Part shown: piece after piece, positions 1-11,689 of the stretch
Layout: every line of letters starts with the position of its first letter
Position numbering within the stretch: the stretch's first letter is position 1
Source of the DNA: Quercus robur
Taxonomy: Eukaryota; Streptophyta; Magnoliopsida; Fagales; Fagaceae
DNA length: 64,000 nt
Assembly: GCF_932294415.1 (NCBI RefSeq)
Contig: NC_065535.1
Coordinates: forward strand, 14,279,282-14,343,281
Direction: 5' to 3'
Notes under the pieces: model-generated
Seen by the model: the letters and a program-made list of their open reading frames with translations, nothing else
What the model was told of the DNA's origin: nothing
Databases searched by the model: none
Program-made: the position numbers and the translations under genes

Positions 1-1541
1 GTTACGGCTAGAACAAAATGGAATTTTTTTTTGAGAAATAATTACAACATGCTACTAATCCTGCAGCTCGAACCCTTTCCCCCTTAGACCCCCAAGTACT
101 TTGTACATGGGGAGGTGCCAATTCAGCTATAAAGCCTTTGACAACAAAATGGAATTAATAACATTGAATCAAACCTAATTACCTAAAGGCTAAAAAGAAA
201 TAAGATTGTGTAATTTATGCTTCCTAAGGAACACTCTGAACAAAATTTCTGGAGCCACCACTAATAATATTTTTCTTTCTTTTTGTTCAAATGGTATTGT
301 ATAATTTAATTCAAACCCTACATGATTATATTAGATAAGCGTGATAACATGCATTAATTATTGCCTAAAAAGTATAACTACTTTAAAAGCCCAGCTTAGT
401 GTAACGCCTAACCTTTTTTTTTTTTTTTTCCCTCTCTTTATTTAGCTTAACAATATATAAAATTAAAGTTAAACTTTTCTATAATTTTTTTTTTTAAAGC
501 TAACCCAAACTCAATGATACTATTACTACATGTGTAACACACCATATACATATATCATTATAAATTATGGATCAGCTCCATTGGTTTGACCATTAGAATT
601 TTGATTTATGTCTTAGATTTTGCTTATGCAAAAAGTTTTATCCTCCTTCGATATAAAGTTGATAAAAAAGATCTCGTTTTTGTAAAAAAAACTACTATAA
701 GTTAAAAATAAATAAATAAATAAAATAAAAACTCCAGGAACTCTCCAATTCTAACGGTCAAAATCCATGTTGGGAGACCTCATTAAAAAAATAACTGTGT
801 GCTGACTGACTATATATTCCTGCACGTGAAATCAGATCCATATTTTAAGAACGCAGGAGAATAAAAAAGATAAAGAATCACGGTAAAAGGAAGAGAGACC
901 TTGAACTTATATTATGATGATTGTCCCCATATAGTTATTACGACAACCCTCAGAGACAAATGATGTTTGTTGCTTTTAATTCTATCTTTCACCAAAACGA
1001 AACTATATCAGCATAAACCTTTCTTCTTCTTTTTTTCCTTTTTGATGCGATATATCAGCAGACTTTAAAGTCACTACTAACGCATGCTATGCCTACCAAT
1101 CAATTATGGATGCAAACTATGATACTCTATGCTCTTAGGTAGTGGTCACCTTATCTTTTTCTATGAAATAAAGGGCGCTATTTGTCACCGTGAAAGGAAA
1201 GGTGTTATCCTTTTTCAATTTTCATCTTTCCCCTCTATTTTACAAATAAATTTATGAAATTATGCATAGATTTTACTTAACAACCCTTTTCATATTCATA
1301 AAATTTTATACAAACATTGATTTAAAATATTAATGTTTCATTTTTTTTTGGGTCATATATAATTCATTAATTTTTGGAGTATTTAAAGCACAAGTTCCAA
1401 AAAATATATAAGTAAATCTTTACATGGCCAAAAGCCTTTTTGTTTAGCAATTCGGTGTTTTCAATGGAGAAATTCAGGATTCAAATTCTTTATTCTCATT
1501 GTAACTATCGAATTATATAATAATAAAAAAATATCTATGTG

Positions 1542-1572
<31 letters not shown>

Positions 1573-2586
1573 CCAAAACACACTTTCATTTTGCATTTAT
1601 AGTTCTTTTGAGCAATGCATTTAGATAGTTAGGGATATAGGAATGCATGAATTATTTTTTTATGAGAAAATATATGATTTTTGTGGTTAAAATTTTGGAA
1701 CATTTTCTATTTGTGATCCATAAACAAAAGAAATTTTTTTCATTTTTCATTTCTTATATTGCATTATATATGTTAAGGCATAGAAAAATGACATTTATTA
1801 TTTAATTTATTTGAAATTAATTAATTTTTATAATTTTTATGTTTTCCAAAATTGTTATTATACTGTATTGTATAATCTTTAATTTATTTAACCAAAAAAC
1901 TTAATTTTAAAATGTTAAAAAATGTTAATTATGATAAATACAATTTCAAGGATACTCTTACAGTCTTACACATGACTTAATGAAAGAATTTTTTTTTTAA
2001 TCATATAAAACCGACTTCATGAATTATATTGTATCATGTTACAAATATGGTTAGGCGTGTAAAAATTATTCATATATTTAGTTTGACCCCTGAAAAAATC
2101 TCCCTCTTAGACACTTGCTTTTAAATGAATCAATTCTTTCTATTCGACCATCTAGAAGAGTTCTTTTCAAACCAAAAAAAAAAAAAAAAGGAGAGGATAA
2201 TTTAGAAGAGTTAGAAAAATAATAATACTCCAATCACATAATTTTGAAAATTTTAATTTGAGCCTAGACTCATCTCACGTTCCGCGAGCATGCTCGGAAT
2301 TTTTCTTTAAATAGTTTCATTTCTATAATGCATTTTCTATTCAGAATAAGTAACTGTGACGTGGAAAAGTTAAAAAATTCAGCACTTTCATATAAATTTA
2401 AGTGATTAGATGTTATAAACTTATAATTATGGATAAAATTGGTATAAAATTAGTTTCTTATTCGCCAAATTGTTTTACCTCTTGCCATTTTAAATTTTGT
2501 TCCAATTTGTCTTTTAACCGTTTTCCATTTTTTTTTTTTGAAAAATTAATATAAATCAAGATAATTTTGATATAGTGAAAAGTAAG
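1..2586. other. AT-rich intergenic DNA with no supported gene
   Basis: Long A and T runs and no open frame with recognisable protein similarity on either strand. The only structured item I can support is a SINE-like stretch around 1430-1568. The right boundary is the start of the LTR at 2587. Confidence 0.6.
1430..1568 (+). repeat. SINE-like tRNA-derived repeat with A-rich tail
   Basis: The stretch has an A-box-like part (TTTAGCAATTCGG) and a B-box-like part (GGATTCAAATTC), followed by CTCATTGTAACTA and then long A runs. The same order of blocks is found in the clearer SINE copies at 46301 and 63016, so I place it in that family. No target duplication was found. Confidence 0.45.
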
Positions 2587-2812
2587 TGTAAGGACACAAA
2601 AACCTGGCGGCCCAAACTCACTTAGAATAGTGAAATTTGTTCTATCCAATTAGGCCCAAACCAATAAATATTTGTAAAGAGAGTGGGATAAAGCAAGTTG
2701 GGCTTAACCTGAGGATTCAGACAGAGAAGGAAGGAATGAAAGCCAAAGATTAAGTATATAAATGGTTCTTTACAATCTCGCCCGAGGACGATGTTCTTGC
2801 ACAAGGATGTAC

Positions 2813-2849
<37 letters not shown>

Positions 2850-3865
2850 TGTTCTAATCTCTTTTCCTTGATTATTCTGGGAGGTCCTTTCATCTGGAAG
2901 TCCTCTTTCTTTATATACTCCTCAACCATCAATGTAGCTGATAAAGTTGTTGCCAGTCATTTAATGCGGAGGCAGTGGGTGAGCTTTCACTGGAAACTTC
3001 CTGCACCTACCTTGACTCTCACTAAACATCATCATCTCCATTCGGCCTTCTAGGAAGTATTTTGTCCCCTCTCCTCGTATCCTCGGGCGGATCTCCTCCT
3101 TGACTTTAGAATACTTTTATAATGATAGTCACAGCTTGTTGTATCTGATGTGAACCCCGTCAAGAATAACGAGACCCAACAACGAAAGGGAACCCAAGAT
3201 CGTTCTATGGACAGATTCAAATGGGAGACCTCGACCCGTTGTTTATGACAAACAAGAACCCCGGTATAAGGAAGATGCCAAAAATGGTGGTGGAAACTCC
3301 GTTTGATAAGTCGAGATGAACGCCACGGGAATTCCCGATAAGTTCGAGTAGTTCTTCAAAGAACCAAAGAGAATAAACCTCACAAGTTTTATCAATAATG
3401 TCTGAAAAACGTTTACAGACTTAGATGACTATTTAAGGGCTCCTTAAAACTTGATAGACAAGAAAATATATTCTAAAATAACTCCTAATTGATACCTAAC
3501 CATATTAGGAATAAAGTTTGACCTAAAAAGCATTAAATGCACCTAAAAACAAGGAAATAAATCACCTAAACCTAGAATAACGTTTTTTACATAGACCCAA
3601 AATATTTCATGCCAATTCTTAGCCTTGACCGGATCCTTCTAGAACTTGAATCAAGGTGATGTTTTTTTGTTGCCCACGTGGATCATGCTCAATGGGCCTC
3701 CACGAATTTGCTTGAGCCCATAACTCTTGGATGAGTCCGTTGAGTACATCCTTGAACTTCTTTGCTCGTGCTCTTGTAACCGGCCCAATTAGTACTTGAA
3801 CGAGATCCTTCGAAGCGGTGCCTTGATCTCCATCAGTATCCTCCCTCGGTCCTCGGGTCCCCACA
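2587..3865 (-). repeat. 3' LTR of the Tat-like element, interrupted
   Basis: It begins TGTAAGGACAC and ends GGTCCCCACA, matching the other LTR at 13039-13764. It lacks about 128 bp that the other copy has (corresponding to 13391-13519), has a shorter CT tract (2813-2846), and is split by a nested solo LTR at 3146-3835. Just right of it, the sense strand reads TTTTAGGGGGTTATTAT, a plausible polypurine-rich primer for plus-strand synthesis. Confidence 0.9.
3146..3835 (-). mobile_element. Nested solo LTR with TSD GTATC
   Basis: A 690-bp insertion bounded by inverted ends TGATG and CATCA and flanked by a perfect 5-bp duplication, GTATC, at 3141-3145 and 3836-3840. Removing the insert and one GTATC restores an LTR sequence collinear with 13727-13760. 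The minus strand carries a frame with GPVTRARAKKFKDVLNGL, the kind of peptide I recall from the C-terminal end of plant gypsy polyproteins, so the element's sense strand is probably minus. No internal region is present, so it is a recombination remnant. Confidence 0.9.
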
Positions 3866-4135
3866 ATAATAACCCCCTAAAACCTTGCTATTAGCCCTGA
3901 GATAAAAAGTAAGGTTTTAGTTATGCAATCCTAATTGGTACATGCCAGAAGCATTCCCACATGGTAACGTCTCTTCATCTATCTTCAACACGTTCTTGAC
4001 GCTTTAAAATCTACAATCTCACATTTATTGTGTTAGGTGGCTGCTTATCCCCCCACGTTCTACGGCGCAATGACGATCCTACAGTCCTCATTTACCCATA
4101 TTTACAAGTGGAAATTTTACCGCTCATTTTTCACC

Positions 4136-4146
4136 CTTATATAAGG
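4136..4146 (+). promoter_or_regulatory. TATA box upstream of the antisense ORF
   Basis: CTTATATAAGG lies about 150 bp upstream of the first ATG of the plus-strand antisense ORF (4296). Position and sequence fit a core promoter for that ORF. Activity is inferred, not shown. Confidence 0.5.
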
Positions 4147-4295
4147 AGAGGTTAAGGCTGATTTTGCTCCATTTATTCACTTTGCAACTTTTTCGTTGAA
4201 GCAGCAGTTTGAGAGATTCTTCTATTGCTTGTAGGTGCATTTGGATTCATTTACTTTTATATGTAGATTCTTCGTTACCTACACCATAAATTTCC

Positions 4296-6720
4296 ATGGG
4301 CAAATTTGCTAGGTTAGTGGATACTCTCGAAAGCATGGCCGCCTTTAGGGTTCAATATAGGATTCCTAACAGTGTTGAACTCCAACACTGTGAGTTAGGC
4401 AAATGGCTGGTCATGAACAGACCTCCTGGCTCAGTAGTGATTCCAATGATCACTTTCATAGAAGGTGGGATGGAAATTCTCATGGGTAGGGTTACTAGAG
4501 ACTTCCTTATGAATTAAAGGTTGACCCCCACACAATGCTCCCCTAACATCTTTAGGGTCCTTGGTAGCGTAGATATGATAAATCGTACCAACCTCACATG
4601 GCATAATGTGAACCAGGTATACAACTGTCAAAAAGAAAAGGAAACCAACTACTGTATCAAATGTAGGGTCCTAGCCGTTAGGTTAATTTCTTATATGCCT
4701 GAGTCAACAAGGGCATGGACAAAGACTTTTTTATCGTCTCAGGAGACTGGCATGATGGGTTGCACTGTCCCATCCAAGATGAGGAACCAGGTAGGGTTCC
4801 CACAGACATTAGATGTGCATAGGATTTTCACATTCAGATAAAGAAAACATTTATAAGGATTTTTCTAATCTATGACTTATGTTGCATGCTTATTGGCAGA
4901 AGAACATCACACTACCTCGAACAAAAGCTTAGTGAATTTTCCCGAGCTAAACCGCATCCTTAGGTCAGAAATTTTTCTTCAAAGAGACGGTTAGCTTCAG
5001 GTGGTGCACATGATCCTAGGTTTCAACCCTATCTCCAAACGTTTCAAAAGCCCTAAACATGTAATCAGAGCTAAGGATCCAAGGCTAGCTCTAATTAACG
5101 TAGCAGTTTCGGGCTTCCTAACAAGAACTCCTCCTCCATTCGGAACACATGATGCCCAACTTCCAACCCTGCTCATAACCAAACTCCTTTACTCTCAAGA
5201 GTCGACCATACCTTCAGACTACGAAGCCGAGGAGCGCACTCCCGAAGCCACCTAGAAGGTGACAGATAAAGACTTTGAAGTCTTCCACAGGTAAAAAGAC
5301 CTCGAAGACCTCCCTGGCCCTTCCCAACGCCATTTACTTCCTGCCTAAATCAACACCAGCCAAGAAGAAGCCAACATCCCTAAAGAAATGGCGCTCAAGG
5401 AAAAGACCCCAGACCTGTTGGCATTGCTTACAGCCCATGCTGGGGGTGCCTCCCAAGCAGTTCCCGTGGTGCCCCGACCACCAACTTCTACCCCCACGGT
5501 TGCGTCCTCTGGTGATGCCGTTGATAAAAAAAGAAAAAGAGGCTAAGGGGGCAAGGGATCAGAGGATGTTGAAGAAGGAGAGGTCACATGCCCTTTGTAG
5601 CAGCCCCCAACCAAGGAGGCCCGAATGACTAGGGCTCAGCAGAAGAAGAATGCTCACTTTAGAGCTTCTAAAGGCACTGAAGGGGGACAACATTCGAAGG
5701 CTTCCATATGGAAGCCCTCGTTTGTTTTGAGTTCCGTGGACTCGGTCATGGATGACGCCACCTTAAGGGATCCTCAAAAGGGTAGGTCAGGCATCCTTTC
5801 ATAAGGCCTTTAAAAGGCTCTTCTCCTTCTCGAGGACATACACGAGTTGCAATCCTTGAGAAAGCGCAAGGTCTTTCTCTCACTTAAGAGAGACCTTGCT
5901 AAGGTATATACATATCCTTTACTCTTAGAAATTTATGCAAAATTTGTTCAGATACTTATACTTAACATTTTTTTGTAGTCGGTGCAAGCAGCCTTCGTGG
6001 CTTAGGAATGGATGGATCATGCCGGTCAAGCCCGCGAAGCTAAGGGCAAGCTGGAAAAGGCTAAGAAGGCCCATGCTGATTCCGAGAAAATGCTTAAAGA
6101 CGTCGTCTTCCACCTGGCCGAGGTAGAGAAATTTTGAAAGAATGCTGAATCTCTCTTAGCCAGTTATGAGAAACAGGTTGAGGAGGCCAGGGCTACCCAA
6201 AAAAAGGCCGAGAATCAGCTAGCCTTGACCATGGTAAAGGTCAAACAGCAACAAAAACAGTTGGAGGCCAAGGATGTTGAGAAGGCTAAGGCCGAGCAAG
6301 TGGCCTATGACGCGAGCATGACCAAGACTGCCCAGATTCTGACAACCCAGCTCTGGGATGTTGCTCGGGCCTTTTGCCTCGAGGTGTAGGGTTAGGCCCT
6401 CACCACAGCTGGAGTTAGTATTGAATCATAGCTTAGGTCTTCTGATAAAGTATACTATCCTTTAGCTTTACACCTTGCCCCTAGCCCCACTCAACCTGCA
6501 ACTGACCCCAGCTCTAGCTCTGCCTCTACCTCGGCCCAGCCCACCACTGCTTCAGCTACTACACCCGTGGTGGAAAAAAAGCATGATTAGCCTCCTCCAT
6601 TATCTGTTGTAGATGTGGACTCAGAGGAGGCTACTAAAGTCGGGCAACTGAAGAGGAATTAGAAAGAGAAGGAGAAAGAGAAAGAGGCCTCGACGTAGCT
6701 TAGTCTTAGGTTAAGATCTA
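4296..6720 (+). pseudogene. Antisense ORF (aORF) of the Tat-like element, broken
   Basis: Reads opposite to gag-pol. The first open stretch (4296-4517) ends in a stop; the next frame (4521-4841) continues with PTQCSPNIFRVLG and RLISYMPESTRAWTKTFL, which resemble the putative plant retrotransposon domain of Pfam Transposase_28 (recognised from memory). About 5275-5630 is basic and proline/lysine-rich. About 5990-6390 encodes a charged, coiled-coil-like part (AREAKGKLEKAKKAHADSEK, then EKQVEEARATQKKAENQLAL) interrupted by several stops. Its role in Tat elements is not known. The copy is a pseudogene. Confidence 0.7.
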
Positions 6721-7129
6721 TCATGAAATTTGTACCTGGGCCAAATTTTGTTGATGACCTTATCTTTCTCTTATTGTAAACCCATTCCTGAGCATCAATG
6801 AATATCCAATTTTTACTTCGCACTTTTTACTCATCCAAGTATAATTTCTATTATTTCCTTTTTTTAATATTATCTGAAACGTGCTAACCTATGTTTTAAC
6901 TTAATTTATTCCCAACACTATTCCATCCAATCTTGAATGACTCTTAATAAAGTTGTTGGATTGACACTTAATGTAACTTGCAATGATATTCTAGCACTTA
7001 GTAAAAATTTCAAGTGAGACTTACCTTATCTCAGACTTAGGATGCTAAAAGACCAATCTACTCAGAACTTGTGACCCGAGGAGGTGAGCAAGACTTATGA
7101 TTTCATCCAACACTTAGGAAATTTCACGT

Positions 7130-7537
7130 AAAGGTTAATTTATCCAAGGTCTATGACTCGAGGGGTCAAATAAGACCGAGGTTCTGTTTAACACTCAGAA
7201 ACTTTTTGTATAAAGGTTAATTTACCCAAGGTTTGTGACCCAAGGAGTCGAACAAGACCGATGTTCTATTTAACACTTAGAAACTTTTTGTATAAAGGTT
7301 AATTTACCCAAGGTTTATGACCCGAGGAGTTAAACAAGACCGATGTTCTGTTTAACACTTAGAAACTTTTTGCATAAAGGTTAATTTACCTAAGGTTTAT
7401 GACTCGAGAGTCGAACAAGACCGAAATTCTGTTTAACACTTAGAAACTTTTTGCATAAAGGTTAATTTACCCAAGGTTTGTGACCTAAGGAGTCGAACAG
7501 GACCAAGGTTCTGTTTAACACTTAGAAACTTTTACAT
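7130..7537. repeat. Five tandem ~82-bp repeats inside the retrotransposon
   Basis: Units start at 7130, 7212, 7294, 7376 and 7457, each opening with AAAGGTTAATTTA and containing TTTAACACTTAGAAACTTTT and a GACCGAGGTTCTG-like block; lengths are 82, 82, 82, 81 and 81 bp. A more diverged unit precedes them (~7050-7129). The array sits between the integrase end and the antisense ORF, where Tat elements often carry tandem arrays. Confidence 0.9.
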
Positions 7538-7652
7538 AAAGTGCTTATAATACAACTTGCAGCAATAGTGAGACATAAATGAGCTAGACATGAATAAAAA
7601 GAACTTTATATTATTAATAGTAATAGCGTTGTAGATTTTTTACATTCCAAGG

Positions 7653-8855
7653 TCATGGTATCACATTTTCATCTAGGTTTTCCAAATAATAAGCCCCAAT
7701 GCCCGCCACTGATGTTATTCTGTATGAACCTTCCCAGTTGGGGCCCAATTTCCCCCAGGTCGGGTTCCTGGCTGTTCCAACCACCTTTCTCAGAACTAAA
7801 TCTCCCGGGGCTAGTGGTCTTAACTTCACTCCTTTGTCATACCCTTGATTAAGTCTCTGCTGGTAATTTGCCATTTTCATTGTAGCCACTTCTCTTCTCT
7901 CTTTACCAATTCCAAGCTGGTTGAAAGCAAGCAATTATTCTCCTTGGCGCTGAACTGGTCAATTCTTAAGGTTGGGAACCCTGACTCAAGGGGAATTACT
8001 ACTTCAACCCCATAAGTAATTGAAAAAAGAGTTTCCCCAGTTGATCTTCGGGGGGTAGTGCAATAAGTCCATAGCACATGGGACAATTCATCCACCTACC
8101 TTCCCTTGGCATCATCCAACATTTTCTTCAATCCAGACACTATAGCCTTATTAGTAGCATTAGCCTACCAATTCCCCTATGGATAAGCAAAAGTAGAATA
8201 TCTATTCCTAATCCCCAACTCCCCACAATATCTTCGGAAGGCCTTACTATCAAATTGAAGCCCATTATTTGAGATCAACGTGTGTGGGACTCCAAACCTA
8301 GTGATGACATTTCTCCATATAAACCTCTTAGCATCCACATCCCTGATATTGGATAAAGGTTTAGCCTCTACCCACTTAGTAAAATAGTCTGTCCCAACGA
8401 GGAGCCATCTTCGATTGCCTATAGCTCAAGGAAATGGGCCCCACTATGTCCAAGCCCCATTAAGCGAAAGGCCAAGGACTGGAAAATGGGTTCAGAACCC
8501 CCCCCCCCCCAGGTTGATGAATATTTAGGGCATATCTCTAACATTGATCGCACTTTTTAACATAATCCTTAGAAGTTTTTTGCATGCTCGGCCACCAATA
8601 TTCTTGGGTAAAGGGCTTGTAGGCCAAAGACCTCCTACCTGTATGGCTCCCATAAATCCCCTTGTGCAATTCCTCTAATAACGGCTCCATTGCCTCGGGA
8701 TGTGCACATAGTAGATACGGCCCCGAATGAAAGCGTTTATACAACTTCTGCCCTTTGGACAACCAGTAACGTGGGGCCTTCCTACGTATCTTTTCTGCCT
8801 CACTCTTATCCTCGGTTAATAGTCCTTGCTTTAAGAAAATTACCAAGGGGTCCAT
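7653..8855 (-). pseudogene. Integrase region of the Tat-like element, broken
   Basis: Sense order: an H2C2-type zinc-binding part at 8855-8538 (ELHKGIYGSHTGRRSLAYK, then YWWPSMQKTSKDYVKKCDQC); a catalytic core at ~8530-8100 with TDYFTKWVEAKPL and LISNNGLQFDS, where the second catalytic Asp of the DDE triad is expected in ISDNG but reads Asn; and a C-terminal part at 8095-7653 ending DENVIP. After that a TGA stop replaces an expected CGA, and PWNVKNLQRYYY follows in frame. Several other stops and a poly-C tract (~8500) break the frame. Confidence 0.85.
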
Positions 8856-9216
8856 CCAACTTGGTCCAACCTAGATACTGTGCACTCCGACCAAGGGCTT
8901 CTCTAGAAAGCTAGGGTGGACCATGTCTTCAACAATGACGACTCGTGGTAGATTTGATCTTAAAGAGGTTGCCAGCATAGCCAAAGAATCTGCATGAGAA
9001 TTATGTCCCCTCGGGATTTGCCTTAAATTGAAGCTCTTGAACCGAGACTGAGCCTGTCTAACCTTAACAAGATACCCTTACATGCGTTCATCCCCAGCTT
9101 CAAACTTACCACTGACTTGCCCAACAACCAACCAAGAATCTGAATACACCTCCATAACTTCTCCTCCTAAATTTCTAACCATTGTCACCCCAGCCAATAA
9201 AGCTTCATACTCAGCT

Positions 9217-9480
9217 TCATTGTTCGTGGCCAGAAAACCCAAACGAAGCTAGCTTCTCAGGGGTTATCAACACGATTCCTACTTCTGATCCTTTTCGGTT
9301 AGCTGCTCCATCCATGTACACTTCCCAGGTGGCAATAGCAGAAACTGAGACCATCATAGCCTCTACTATCCCTTTCCTATCATCAGGCATGCTTTCTGTA
9401 AACTCCGCCACAAAATCTGTCAAGACTTGTCCCTTTATGGCAGTATAAGGCATGTACCTAATATCATAGGCACCCAGCAT
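9217..9480 (-). pseudogene. Second RNase H-like domain (aRNH) of the Tat-like element
   Basis: The frame contains TWEVYMDGAANRKGSEVGIV, an RNase H core start with the first catalytic Asp in VYMDGA. It lies between the normal RNase H and the integrase. An additional RNase H in this place is characteristic of Tat-lineage elements. The domain continues leftwards to about 8880 in a frame broken by stops. Confidence 0.75.
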
Positions 9481-9542
9481 GGTCCCCTATTTAGCAATCC
9501 TACCCATGTAATCTGATCTTCATAAGAGAACTTGTAAGGGAG

Positions 9543-10040
9543 CTAGGTAAGCACCACCACAGTATGTGCTTGAAAATAATGTGGAAGCTTCCTCGTGGCA
9601 TGTACAATGGCCAACACCGCCATTTCCAGGGGTAAATAACGTGTCTCAGTTTCATGCAAGGATTTACTAACATAGTAAACGGGTCTTTGTACTCCACTCT
9701 CATTTCTAACCAAAACCAAACTAACTGCGTAATTCGTGATTGCTAAGTATGCATATAATATTTCTTCCTTCTCAGGCCTGGAGAGGACAGAAGGGCATGA
9801 CAAATACTGTTTTAGCTCCTCAAAAGCCAATACACACTCCTTGGTCCATTGAAAGTCCTTCCACTTGTGGAGGAGCTGGAAAAATGGACGACACCTATCT
9901 GCTGACCGAGAGATAAATCTATTCAGAGCTGCTACCATCCCCATTAACTTCTGTACCTCCTTAGGATTTCGAGGAGGATGCAAGTTGTTAATGGCTTTAA
10001 TCTGATCGGGATTGACTTCAATTCTTCGATGTGTAATCAT
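9543..10040 (-). pseudogene. RT connection and first RNase H of the Tat-like element
   Basis: The 165-residue frame begins RRIEVNPDQIKAINNLHPPR, followed by EVQKLMGMVAALNRFISRSA, the usual thumb region after the polymerase. LSRPEKEEILYAYLAITNYA and SKSLHETETRYLPLEMAVLA then mark RNase H. It continues the reverse transcriptase frames on its right. Confidence 0.85.
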
Positions 10041-10798
10041 GTAGAATCATGTAGCTTAGAAACTTTCCCAAGCTGACCTCGAAAGAACATTTAGATGCAT
10101 TCAAGCAGAACCTATGTTCCCTCAATATAGAAAACACTTCCCCTAAGTCTGCTAAGTGCTCCTCAACTTGTTTGCTCTTTATCACCATATCATCGATGTA
10201 TGCCTCCACATTCCTCCTAATCTATGACTCAAACATCCATGTCACCATTCTTTGATATGTGAACCCAGCATTTTTAAGGCCAAAAGGCATCACCCAATAA
10301 TGATAATTAACAGTGGGAGTTCGGAAAGCGGTTTTCTCCTGATCAGGTAATGCTAAAGGTATCTGATGATACCCTTGGAAAGCATCCAAGAAACTCATCC
10401 GAGAATGTCCAACTATTGCATTCACCAACTGGTCAATTCGAGGAACGGGGAAAGGATCCTTCGGGTAGACTTTATTCAAATCCGTGAAATCCACGCATAC
10501 ACGTCATTTCCCGTTTTTCTTCTTCACTACCACGGAATTGGCTAGTCACTCAGGGTAAAAGATTTCCTTGATTGCCCTTGCTTGCCCCTACTTGCTTAAG
10601 TTTATTCACTTCAACCTTTACTGCCTCAGCATGCTCTTTTAACGAGCGCTGAGGTGGTTGCTTTCGTGGAAACGTATCTGAATTCACATTCAGCCAGTGA
10701 CATATAAACTCTAGATCAATCCCGGGCAAGTTATAAGTGCTCCAGGCAAACACATCAATATTATCTTCCAGCAACTTCATCAACGCTACTTTCTCCAA
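10018..10798 (-). pseudogene. Reverse transcriptase of the Tat-like element, broken
   Basis: Three frames in sense order: 10798-10550 (lead-in, FAWSTYNLPGIDLEFICHWL), 10494-10222 (DFTDLNKVYPKDPFPVPRID, MSFLDAFQGYHQIPL, MPFGLKNAGFTYQRMV) and 10209-10018 (AYIDDMVIKSK). YIDD is the polymerase catalytic box. Stops between the frames make it non-functional. Confidence 0.9.
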
Positions 10799-10966
10799 GG
10801 AAGGCGGCTAAGACCTCACTTGAAAATATTTCTCCTCATTTTGACCAATCAAAACCTTTTCCAATTCCTCGGACAACACCCCCTGCGACTCAGTCTCAAG
10901 TCCTACTTCGAGACCCTTTGATTGCTATGGGATTCGCTCCTCTTCCGCCACGACTTGATTTGCTAG

Positions 10967-11360
10967 TTACCGTGTAATGGCTGCTATTAGACACTGCCTA
11001 GCCATTGCTTGACCTCCTACTAATTCCCCTACTCTTCCTTGTGTGGGGTACTTAACTTTTAAGTGTAAGGTTGACGAAACTGCTCCTATTGCATGAAGCC
11101 ATGGTCTGGCCAGGATAATTGTGTAAGGGGAATAAGCTTCAACTACAATGAAGTCAACTTGCACCTTCTCGTCTCCAGCCTGTACAGGTAACCTTATCAT
11201 CCCGCGGGGGAATACCAATCTCCCACTAAAAACCACCAGTGGTGAATTGTACTTCTCCAGGTCCTCGGGCCTGAGATTTAACCATTTATACAAATCCGAG
11301 TACATAATCTCCACTCCACTTCCCTAGTCTACTAGGACCCTTCTTACATCATACCCCCTA
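10967..11360 (-). pseudogene. Retropepsin-like protease of the Tat-like element, stop in active site
   Basis: The open part (11314-10967) reads EIMYSDLYKWLNLRPEDLEK through VDFIVVEAYSPYTIILARPW, the usual plant gypsy protease fold end with the ILARPWLHAIGA flap. Just upstream in the same frame (11360-11315) is VLVD, then a TAG stop, then GSGVEIMY. The related motif in family members is VDQGSS, so a CAG to TAG change has put a stop beside the catalytic Asp. Confidence 0.8.
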
Positions 11361-11689
11361 ATTCGAATGGTTACCACCAAGGCATCATCATGTGGCTAGA
11401 GCGTCCCCTCCTTATCTTCTCCTAAAAGACCTAAAGTGGGCATGGCCACCATTTTGGCCTTTTTGCAAGCCTAGTTCTTGTCTTCCAAGTTGGGACCCGA
11501 AACCACAAACATAACCCCTAAACAGGTTCCAACATCACCCCTAGGCTAAGCAAAAATGACATTAATTGTGCCTAGGGCTAGCCGAGGAGCTCCATCCCTT
11601 TGATACCTAACTTCGAGCAGTCCAAACTGACCAGCAGGTTGGTGCAAGAACTGCCACAACTTCCCTACCTTCACCAGTTGGCCCAGATG

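Noticed and set aside
7130-7537. Tandem repeats considered as a CRISPR array
   Set aside because: Units are directly adjacent with no unique spacers, and lie inside a plant retrotransposon.
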